Below are positions 1 through 5,105 of a DNA stretch of 5,105 bases, piece by piece (position 1 is the first letter of the stretch; each line of letters opens with the position of its first letter). This stretch comes from Cellvibrionales bacterium UBA2618. Its GTDB lineage: Bacteria > Pseudomonadota > Gammaproteobacteria > Pseudomonadales > Porticoccaceae. Below the pieces are notes generated by a model, which was not told where the DNA came from, made no database searches, and saw only the letters and a program-made list of their open reading frames with translations. Location of the stretch: positions 1 through 5,105 of the forward strand of contig DDJS01000132.1 of the NCBI GenBank assembly GCA_002339165.1, in the 5' to 3' direction. The position numbers and the translations under genes were made by a program.

Positions 1-22
1 GGGGCTTGGGTTGGGGCTTGGG
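1..22 (+). repeat. G-rich 12-bp direct repeat with G-quadruplex pattern
   Basis: Two copies of GGGGCTTGGG lie 12 bases apart, giving four G-runs of three or more separated by loops CTT, TT and CTT. This satisfies the usual G3+N1-7 quadruplex pattern on the plus strand. The window begins inside the array, so the true number of repeat units is unknown. If read as protein, it would give short Gly-Leu or Gly-Ala-Trp repeats on the plus strand, but no gene can be assigned. Confidence 0.55.
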
Positions 23-324
23 CGATTAGACAGAGATCTGCAGTCCCGACCTGATGAGCGATGTAATGCACATCGCTGCGATCACAAAAATTATTCAGCG
101 AGGATTTCTTGCGACTGCTTTGTTGATGACAATTTTCAGCACGCTGATATTTATTACTTGAGTATGACCGCCTAGCATCAATCGCGGGCTAAATATAACC
201 CTCCCGCGGCGCTTCATAGTTTTGCTGATTGCTGTTAACTTAGCGTCTACGAGGGCCTTTCCCCTATTTTTGATCTGTATAGAGGTCTTACCGTTTATGG
301 CGACCCTCTGCAGTGCATTGAAAT

Positions 325-395
325 ACCTAACAAGGCATAAAAGCGACATTGCGGCACGATCACCCGCAATCGAGCCCAAGCCATAGGCGTTGGGC
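325..395 (+). other. attC-like recombination site (degenerate, candidate)
   Basis: ACCTAAC (325-331) fits the inverse core consensus RYYYAAC and is followed by AAGGC. GTTGGGC (389-395) fits the core consensus GTTRRRY and is preceded by GGC. The two ends pair at five of seven positions. Between them, ATTGCGG (348-354) and CCGCAAT (364-370) form a perfect 7-bp stem around a 9-nt loop. The total of 71 bp is within the normal attC range. The L boxes pair only partly (GGC with GCC, GC with GC), so this may be a decayed site or a coincidence. The exporter ORF starts 34 nt after the putative cleavage point, as a cassette ORF often does, but I find no matching attC after that gene and no integrase in the window. 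Confidence 0.3.
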
Positions 396-412
396 GCTCT
401 TTGGGGGGTAAT

Positions 413-417
413 AGAGG
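413..417 (+). promoter_or_regulatory. Ribosome binding site of the TSUP gene
   Basis: GAGG (414-417, within AGAGG) ends 5 nt before the ATG at 423, a good Shine-Dalgarno match and spacing that supports this start. Confidence 0.65.
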
Positions 418-422
418 TTTAA

Positions 423-1226
423 ATGTTAGAGATTGAATGGATATTGAGGTTTTTACTCCTCGGCTCTTTTGTCGGCTTTATGGCCGGACTGCTAGGTATT
501 GGTGGTGGCGGGATCATGGTGCCGATGCTGACATCCATTTTTTTACTGCAAGGCATGGCGATCGAGCACGTAGTCCACTTGGCCTTGGGTACCTCTATGG
601 CCTCGATGATCGTCACCTCGTTTGCCAGCTTGCGCGCTCATCACAGCAGGGGAGCGGTACTCTGGGTCGTGGTCAAAAAAATGGCCGGCGGTATTGTTCT
701 GGGTACATTTCTGGCGACCTTTATCGCCTCCTATATGAGCTCTATGTATCTGGCGATGTTTTTTGCCGTGTTTATGGCCTTTGTATCGTTACAGATGTTT
801 TTAAACCAGCGGCCCAAGCCCAGTAGAGAGTTGCCCGCCAGCGGCGGCCTGTTTGCGGCGGGTACGGGGATCGGCGTGATATCGGCATTGGTCGCCATCG
901 GGGGCGGCTCGCTGACAATTCCATACCTCGCATGGCACAACGTCGAAATTAAAAAAACCATTGGTACCTCAGCCGCCATTGGTCTGCCTATTGCCGTCGC
1001 GGGCACCTTGGGATATTTGATCAATGGCTGGGAAAATTCTTCAATCGAAACGCTCACGCTAGGGTTTGTAAGCCTGCCCGCGGTGCTGTTCATGTCTGTA
1101 ACAAGCTTTTTTATGGCGCCTTTAGGGGCGAAACTCACACACCGACTGCCGATCGATATTTTACGCAAAACATTTGCTGTGCTGCTGGTTTTATTGAGTA
1201 TCAAGATGCTGGTCACGGTGTTATAA
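423..1226 (+). CDS. TSUP family (TauE/SafE) membrane exporter
   Basis: This 267-residue protein belongs to the TauE/SafE (DUF81, TSUP) family, inner-membrane carriers for sulfite, sulfoacetate and related organosulfur anions; the exact substrate cannot be read here. It shows the family's two-fold repeat. The first half has the glycine-rich segment GLLGIGGGGIMVP at residues 22-34 and ALGTS at 54-58. The second half repeats these as ALVAIGGGSLTIP (155-167) and GTSAA (181-185). Hydrophobic segments fill nearly the whole length, consistent with about eight membrane spans, with a polar loop around residues 128-140. Length is typical and the protein looks complete. The ATG is preceded by AGAGG at 5 nt, and an upstream extension is not needed. 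It stands alone on the plus strand and converges with the GFA-like gene. The stop codon lies inside a perfect inverted repeat. Family assignment is firm; substrate is open. Confidence 0.93.
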   Translation: MLEIEWILRFLLLGSFVGFMAGLLGIGGGGIMVPMLTSIFLLQGMAIEHVVHLALGTSMASMIVTSFASLRAHHSRGAVLWVVVKKMAGGIVLGTFLATFIASYMSSMYLAMFFAVFMAFVSLQMFLNQRPKPSRELPASGGLFAAGTGIGVISALVAIGGGSLTIPYLAWHNVEIKKTIGTSAAIGLPIAVAGTLGYLINGWENSSIETLTLGFVSLPAVLFMSVTSFFMAPLGAKLTHRLPIDILRKTFAVLLVLLSIKMLVTVL

Positions 1227-1238
1227 CGGGCGTTATAA
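1221..1238. repeat. Perfect inverted repeat overlapping the exporter stop codon
   Basis: TTATAACG and CGTTATAA form an 8-bp perfect inverted repeat separated by only GG. It includes the TAA stop (1224-1226). The 2-nt centre is too tight for a full hairpin, so it fits a dyad protein site better than a terminator, and no T-run follows. It also contains GGGCGTTAT, which resembles attC core ends, but the remaining attC parts are missing. Confidence 0.45.
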
Positions 1239-1536
1239 GACTACCTATCAATAAACAACGCGCACACCCTGTGTTACGCGTTACCCGCATCACCGGTTAA
1301 CTAGCGTTAGCGTCTATCAACCCACGTTTACGCAAGATTCGAGGTGCCGCTACTAGATCACCTAGCGACAGTTTTACTCGCACGGCTCACGCACCGCGCT
1401 TTCCGAAGCGAACTGACAACGCCGTTTAAACGCCATACCACTCTGGCTTAATTTGTTGCAAATTTATTGATGGATGGCTATTGATTGCCTGCCTATCGAT
1501 TAAAAGCCGAGTAACGACCCAAGAATTTAGCGTGGC
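1227..1536. other. 310-bp convergent intergenic region
   Basis: The region between the two convergent stop codons carries no gene I can support. It contains an imperfect hairpin at 1257-1282: AACGCG pairs with CGCGTT, and ACAC with GTGT inside it, around a 3-nt loop. There is also a short CGCTT/AAGCG stem near 1399-1412, a CGTTTAAACG palindrome near 1424-1433, and repeated ATTGAT words near 1466-1490. None of these has the stem plus T-run of a clear intrinsic terminator in either direction. The minus-strand side of the 1257-1282 hairpin is followed by a moderately T-rich stretch, so it is the best of weak terminator candidates for the GFA-like gene, though 255 nt from its stop. Confidence 0.5.
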
Positions 1537-2454
1537 TCAGATGGGTTTTTGGTAATACAGGCTGCCAAATTCTTGTTCGTAGCGTTTTAGCTTGTCGGCC
1601 AGTTGAATCATTTCTAGCTGCACTCTGCGCTTGTTAACGTCGGATGTCTCACCCATTTCACGCCACAAAATAATCTGATCTTTTAACGAGCGAATCTCTC
1701 GATTAAGGTCGGCGTTTTGCAACTGCAAATCCAGCATTGACTCGTTGTGAGTCTTCAAGCCAAGAACTTCGGTGTTGTCGAGCTGTTTGATGAGCTCGTT
1801 CAAGCGCACGCCCTGCGGGACGAAGGCTTCTTTCCAAGATACACGGTCGGCGAGCATATTGTATTGCATGCGCTGGCGGCGGTACCTAAAAGACTCAAAC
1901 AGTGGCACGTAGGGTTCCCAATCATCGTCTTCGATACCCGTTGCTTCGCCGTTCGCGGCATCCGCGTTAGACGCATTTCCGTGCTGAGCATCGTCAGACC
2001 CACGATCCGTGTGCGGTCGGTATTCCCCCATATGCAAATAGGCGCTGAGGGGTTGGGATAGGTCGCAATGGTGGCGACAATAATCGGGGAGCGTCAGCAT
2101 CACATTACCCCAGTAACCGGGGTGATCGACGGCGAGAATGGAGAAACAGCGGCGGCAACAGAGCCTGGTTGAGTAGCCGTCTTTCCTGAGTTTAAAGACT
2201 GCCAGATGCTCTTCGCCCTCAACCGAGACAATGTCTGCTCTAAAATAAAATAGCCTCGGCAGGGCCACTGGTTTTACGCCGCCTTGGGCGTGCGCGTATT
2301 CGGCAAACTGCCGACAATCGCTACAGCCACACATAAAGAAACACTTAGCTCGATCATCGGCCACCGTCAGGCGACAGGCCCCGCAGTGGCATTGAATAAT
2401 GCCCTGGTTTGCCGGACCCGATTCTGACTCCGGCGATCTTTGTTGATACCCCAT
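1537..2454 (-). CDS. GFA/CENP-V-fold zinc protein with coiled-coil C-terminal half
   Basis: This 305-residue protein starts with a GFA-like domain (about residues 20-125), the fold of glutathione-dependent formaldehyde-activating enzyme and CENP-V. All seven zinc cysteines of the family pattern are visible: CxC at C22/C24 and CxxC at C100/C103 (structural site), and CxCxxC at C42/C44/C47 (the second, catalytic-type site); C27 is an extra cysteine. After it comes an acidic, Asp/Asn/Ala-rich linker (about 150-178), then WEPYVPLFESF (179-189) and a helical region with heptad-like Leu/Ile spacing (about 238-298) that looks like a coiled coil. Ordinary GFA proteins are only about 110-190 residues. 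I chose the ATG at 2452-2454 because GGAG lies 6 nt upstream; a GTG four codons earlier (2464-2466) is possible and would give 309 residues. Catalytic activity is not shown; the C-terminal half suggests oligomerisation or a protein partner. The gene lies 216 bp downstream of the SulP gene on the same strand. Confidence 0.82.
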   Translation of the reverse strand: MGYQQRSPESESGPANQGIIQCHCGACRLTVADDRAKCFFMCGCSDCRQFAEYAHAQGGVKPVALPRLFYFRADIVSVEGEEHLAVFKLRKDGYSTRLCCRRCFSILAVDHPGYWGNVMLTLPDYCRHHCDLSQPLSAYLHMGEYRPHTDRGSDDAQHGNASNADAANGEATGIEDDDWEPYVPLFESFRYRRQRMQYNMLADRVSWKEAFVPQGVRLNELIKQLDNTEVLGLKTHNESMLDLQLQNADLNREIRSLKDQIILWREMGETSDVNKRRVQLEMIQLADKLKRYEQEFGSLYYQKPI

Positions 2455-2460
2455 AAAAAA

Positions 2461-2464
2461 CTCC
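2461..2464 (-). promoter_or_regulatory. Ribosome binding site that favours the ATG start of the GFA-like gene
   Basis: On the minus strand GGAG is followed by six T residues and then ATG (2454-2452). This spacing is close to ideal and is the reason for preferring ATG over the GTG at 2466, whose best upstream match is a weaker AGGG at 8 nt. Confidence 0.55.
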
Positions 2465-2466
2465 AC

Positions 2467-2670
2467 GACTTATGCCCTAGAGTAAAGGACGGGGTGTTGT
2501 ATTTCTAGCCTAATTTTAAAGTGAGTGTCTGAGGTTGGCGCAACACTGCGCGCGCCCAGCATAGTAGTGCGCCTCTGGCGATGCCGACCCACCCTCGGCG
2601 CTTAACTGGGCGCTTAAATCGCCGCCAAATGGGTTTCGACACGGGCCACTCATGACACGCCCTGTATCGC
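2467..2670. other. Gap between SulP and GFA-like genes with direct repeats and a hairpin
   Basis: No gene is supported here. GGCGCTTAA occurs twice, at 2597-2605 and 2609-2617, a 12-bp period, flanked by CGGCG (2596-2600) and CGCCG (2620-2624), which can pair. GGCGCA (2537-2542) and TGCGCC (2568-2573) form a second possible stem. Neither is followed by a T-run on the minus strand, so a SulP terminator is not clear. A weak minus-strand promoter for the GFA-like gene is possible: TTGCGC (2543-2538), 18 nt, then TTAAAA (2519-2514). The gap size suggests the two genes may be transcribed separately. Confidence 0.4.
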
Positions 2671-4236
2671 TCAGGCCAGGCTGTCCTCAGCGACAAAGTA
2701 TTTGGGGTCTTCGATTACGTTGACCTCGACCAGATTGCCGGCGCGTTTTAAAAGTTTGCGGCACTCTTCGCTCAGGTGCACCAAATGCAGGGTCTTGCCG
2801 GCATTTTCGTAGCGCTCGGCCAAGGTGTCTATGGCCTCGAGTCCGGAGTGATCTGCCACTCTTGAACGAGCAAAATCGATGACCACGTCGTCGTTGTCGA
2901 GCTGCGGATCAAAGCGTTCGAGAAAAGACGTGACCGAGCCAAAAAATAACGGCCCAGTGACCCCATAAACGGTCGAGCCCTTGTGGTCCTCGCGGGCTTC
3001 GATACGGATATATTTAGCGTGCTGCCAGGCAAACACCAGCGCCGAGATAATCACCCCAACCACGACCGCAACCGCCAAATCGGTGGCCACGGTGACCGCT
3101 GATACGATGACCAGCGTCAGCGCATCGCTGCGCGGCACCTTGCCGACGATGCGAAAACTAGACCATTCAAAGGTGCCAATAACAACGATAAACATCACGC
3201 CAATCAATGCGGCCAAGGGTATTTTTTCGATCAACGGCGAGGCCACCAAAATAAATAACAGTAAAAATAGCGCCGCACTGATACCCGACAACCGTCCGCG
3301 GCCGCCCGAATTAACATTGATCATGCTCTGGCCAATCATCGCACAGCCACCCATGCCACCAAAAAATCCGGTCACGGTATTGGCCACGCCCTGCCCTATG
3401 CACTCGCGATTGCCGCGACCGCGCGTCTGAGTGATTTCATCGATCAGGCGCAACGTGAGCAGAGATTCAATCAAGCCAATCGCCGCCAAGATGATGGAGT
3501 AAGGCAAAATAATCCACAACGTTTCTAAATTAAAGGGCACATCCGGAATGCTAAAGTGGGGCAATCCACCGCCAATCGAGGCCACATCGCCCACCACCTT
3601 GGTATTTAAATCCAAGCCCAACACCAGGCCGGTGACCACCAAAATTGCTACCAGCGATGAGGGCACGGCCTTGGTCAAGCGCGGTAAAAAATGGATGATC
3701 AGCATGGTCGTAAGCACCAGTGCAACGAGCATGTACATCTGCTCGCCATGCAGCCATGCCACATCGACCATGCTGCCCTGTAAAAACGTGTTCTCCAACC
3801 AACCCGGTTGGCCCGGCTCGCCAAACTGGCTCAATTGCGCAAGAAAAATCACAATCGCTAAACCGTTAACAAATCCCAACATCACCGGGTACGGCACCAT
3901 ACGAATAAACTTTCCCAGTTTAAAGACACCAGCAGTAATTTGCAGCAAGCCCATCAAAACCACGGTGATAAAGAGATATTCAACCCCGTGCTGGGCAACC
4001 AGTGACACCATCACTACGGCCAGCGCACCGGTAGCGCCGCTGATCATGCCTGGGCGACCGCCGATGCAAGAGCAAATCAAACCCACCATAAAAGCGGCAT
4101 ACAGGCCAACCAATGGATCGACACCCGCCACAAAGGCAAAGGCAACGGCTTCGGGAACCAACGCCAATGCAACCGTCAATCCAGACAGCAGATCATTTTT
4201 GAAGGTAGCTACTTTACTTAGATGAAACTCAAACAT
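2671..4236 (-). CDS. SulP family anion transporter with STAS domain
   Basis: This 521-residue protein is a complete SulP (SLC26-like) inner-membrane transporter, a family that takes up sulfate, bicarbonate or related anions by proton or sodium coupling; which one applies cannot be told here. The N-terminal part shows the SulP opening with LVPEAVAFAFVAGVDPLVGL (26-45), then GRPGMISGATGALAVVM (60-76) and VPYPVMLGFVNGLAI (114-128). Further on are GLIESLLTLRLIDE (254-267) and GFFGGMGGCAMIGQS (290-304). About a dozen hydrophobic spans run to about residue 405. The cytoplasmic STAS domain occupies about 422-510 and contains DHSGLEAID (462-470), matching the conserved D-x-S-G loop of the anti-sigma-antagonist fold. 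Length is normal to slightly short. The ATG has only a loosely spaced purine-rich GGAGAG 11 nt upstream. The gene is divergent from the broken GNAT gene. Family call firm. Confidence 0.94.
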   Translation of the reverse strand: MFEFHLSKVATFKNDLLSGLTVALALVPEAVAFAFVAGVDPLVGLYAAFMVGLICSCIGGRPGMISGATGALAVVMVSLVAQHGVEYLFITVVLMGLLQITAGVFKLGKFIRMVPYPVMLGFVNGLAIVIFLAQLSQFGEPGQPGWLENTFLQGSMVDVAWLHGEQMYMLVALVLTTMLIIHFLPRLTKAVPSSLVAILVVTGLVLGLDLNTKVVGDVASIGGGLPHFSIPDVPFNLETLWIILPYSIILAAIGLIESLLTLRLIDEITQTRGRGNRECIGQGVANTVTGFFGGMGGCAMIGQSMINVNSGGRGRLSGISAALFLLLFILVASPLIEKIPLAALIGVMFIVVIGTFEWSSFRIVGKVPRSDALTLVIVSAVTVATDLAVAVVVGVIISALVFAWQHAKYIRIEAREDHKGSTVYGVTGPLFFGSVTSFLERFDPQLDNDDVVIDFARSRVADHSGLEAIDTLAERYENAGKTLHLVHLSEECRKLLKRAGNLVEVNVIEDPKYFVAEDSLA

Positions 4237-4856
4237 TGGCAGGGTATCTCTCCGTTGTGTATTGAACCGTCTTTATCAGCATCGCGTTCAGATTGTGTAA
4301 CGCCCCCGCGCCACGACTCTATCGCTTGGGGCTATGGTTTTATCCGTGCTTCAGCAGACCCCGCGGGGCACCGAAAGAAACAACATCTGCGACCGCGACT
4401 TGCAGATCATCTGTGCACGGCGCGCAGTCGATGGCATTATTGCCATTGCAATGTGTGCTCTAACTGTTTAACGGCGTGTTTGAACTGCCAAACACAGGGA
4501 CTGGATCGGGATCGTCAAGCGCAGTAAACGTGTTGGTGGTTTTTCCGACAGTACCATTGCCGCCGACGAAGAAAATAGGTCTGCGTAAATGGTTAGAAGA
4601 AACTTTCTGAATGGCGCGCAGCTTACAGAAAAGCGCTGATGATTGCATCCTAAATAAAGGATATTTAATAAACCTAAAAACGGCCACCGATCGCCGGTCA
4701 GGCGGGCAGAAAATCGTCGCTCATGCGCCACATTACCGGCCCTGCCAACACCCATTTTTCGGTCAATACTATCTCAGCCACGGGCGTCTATAACGGTGAT
4801 TGTATCGCCGCAACGCGAAAACAGCCTTTTACCTCTCGGTTGACACGCCGTGGGGG
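4237..4856. other. 620-bp region without a confident gene, rich in short inverted repeats
   Basis: Several frames are open for 60-100 codons, but none has a recognisable product, a good ribosome binding site or length to match a family. Short perfect dyads are frequent: CCCCGCGGGG (4359-4368), ATCTGC/GCAGAT (about 4385-4407), ATGGCA/TGCCAT with a TTAT loop (4431-4446), CATTGCAATG (4444-4453) and GTGTTT/AAACAC with an 8-nt loop (4476-4495). On the minus strand a peptide at 4576-4517 includes GNGTVGKTT, which fits a P-loop pattern, but its frame closes at 4460. The SulP promoter should lie near 4250-4310; a weak TTACAC, 17 nt, GATAAA match is the best I see. The region may be a regulatory spacer or decayed coding sequence. 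Confidence 0.45.
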
Positions 4857-4885
4857 TTGAACCAGAGTCGAGGCAATGTTTTAAC
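4857..4885 (+). promoter_or_regulatory. Candidate sigma-70 promoter of the GNAT gene with an overlapping dyad
   Basis: TTGAAC (4857-4862) and TTTAAC (4880-4885) each match four of six consensus bases and are separated by exactly 17 nt. Transcription would start near 4892, just before the acetyltransferase start. The -10 box lies inside a perfect inverted repeat, AATGTT-TT-AACATT (4875-4888), which could be an operator. Confidence 0.4.
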
Positions 4886-4894
4886 ATTTCTCTG

Positions 4895-5105
4895 ATGCGA
4901 GGCGCCGTGTTTCTAACAACCGACCGACTCACTCTGCGGCCTTTTGAGGCGGACGATCTCAAACGCGTCGCTGCAATTAACGCCGACCGAAAGGTTATGC
5001 AATTTTTCCCAGCACCCCTAACCGCGCGTGAAACACGCCAATGTCGTGGCTCGATGGGCCGATAAACACCGCTGATATGGCTTTGCCTTTGCCGCTGTTG
5101 AAACC
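4895..5105 (+). pseudogene. GNAT acetyltransferase, frameshifted and 3'-truncated by the window
   Basis: The opening FLTTDRLTLRPFEADDLKRV and the following VMQFFPAPLT are typical of the RimJ/RimL-like (Acetyltransf_3) branch of GNAT enzymes, which transfer acetyl from acetyl-CoA to amino groups; the substrate is unknown. The reading frame then leaves the family pattern and stops at TAA 5063-5065. From about 5037 the frame one base further on restores the family pattern (ANVVARWADKH, then YGFAFAAVET, matching the usual GFGLWAVE segment). That frame also holds a TGA at 5073-5075 between the two parts. Two independent lesions favour a decayed gene over one sequencing error. The acetyl-CoA binding motif would lie past the window end. 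Start is ATG 4895, or GTG 4907, which has GAGG 4 nt upstream and fits family N-termini better. The gene is divergent from SulP and has its own promoter candidate. Confidence 0.7.

Larger units (their letters stand above)
23..422. other. 400-bp region without a confident gene, upstream of the exporter
   Basis: No reading frame here has both a convincing start and a recognisable product. A frame open from the left edge ends at a TAG at 173-175; it could be the tail of an upstream gene, but nothing in it is recognisable. A 35-codon frame (ATG 54 to TGA 159-161) would give a short hydrophobic peptide without a good ribosome binding site. A hairpin sits at 57-77 (AGCGATGT, 5-nt loop, ACATCGCT) with no T-run after it. 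An attC-like element occupies 325-395. I see no strong sigma-70 promoter for the exporter. Confidence 0.5.

Noticed and set aside
2..175. Plus-strand frame open from the left edge to a TAG
   Set aside because: 57 codons with no recognisable motif; its Gly-Leu start simply reflects the G-rich repeat. Could be a gene tail, but the sequence cannot show it.
95..379. 94-codon minus-strand reading frame upstream of the exporter
   Set aside because: It begins with TTG, has no good ribosome binding site, resembles no family I know and crosses the attC-like element.
731..1216. 161-codon minus-strand frame opposite the exporter
   Set aside because: Antisense to the well-supported TSUP gene, with no family-like motif.
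1257..1282. Hairpin as intrinsic terminator for the exporter
   Set aside because: The stem is interrupted and no T-run follows on the plus strand.
2505..2696. 63-codon minus-strand frame after SulP
   Set aside because: It starts inside the SulP C-terminus in another frame, is rich in Arg and Trp as expected of GC-rich noncoding DNA, and has no recognisable product.
3548..4225. 225-codon plus-strand frame opposite the SulP gene
   Set aside because: It is antisense to strongly conserved SulP membrane segments, and its Thr/Pro/Ala-rich composition is the usual shadow of such a gene.
4222..4527. 101-codon plus-strand frame upstream of the acetyltransferase
   Set aside because: It begins inside the SulP 5' end, has no family-like sequence and crosses several inverted repeats; the composition does not look coding.
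4678..4860. Plus-strand frame ending at TGA 4858-4860 with an internal ATG at 4723
   Set aside because: Only 45 codons from that ATG, no ribosome binding site and no recognisable motif; it runs into the acetyltransferase promoter candidate.

Overview
The window reads as a piece of a mid-GC Proteobacterium chromosome, most likely a marine-type gammaproteobacterium. That taxonomic guess rests only on protein style and base composition. It carries three intact genes and one broken one. There are no RNA genes, insertion sequences or CRISPR arrays that I can support.

Layout, left to right. Positions 1-422 hold no confident gene: a G-rich 12-bp tandem repeat sits at the very edge, then a hairpin, then a stretch at 325-395 with the outline of a degenerate integron attC site. 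Positions 423-1226 (+) encode a TSUP/TauE-SafE membrane exporter. A 310-bp convergent intergenic region follows. Positions 1537-2454 (-) encode a Cys-rich protein with a GFA/CENP-V-type zinc fold and an unusual coiled-coil C-terminal half. A 216-bp gap separates it from a SulP anion transporter with a C-terminal STAS domain (2671-4236, -). Positions 4237-4856 hold no confident gene but many short inverted repeats. At the right edge, a GNAT acetyltransferase reading rightward (from about 4895) has a good promoter candidate but is broken by a frameshift and then a stop codon.

How the genes may relate. TSUP proteins commonly export sulfite, sulfoacetate or other organosulfur anions. SulP proteins import sulfate or bicarbonate. 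GFA-fold proteins act on, or resemble enzymes acting on, glutathione adducts. A sulfur/thiol theme is therefore possible, but it is inference: the genes are not in one operon (the exporter is convergent with the other two) and substrates cannot be read from the sequence.

I see no clear new multi-gene system. The points most worth a second look are the GFA-coiled-coil architecture, the attC-like site just upstream of the exporter, the decayed acetyltransferase, and the repeat-rich gap at 4237-4856, which also contains a P-loop-like peptide on the minus strand.
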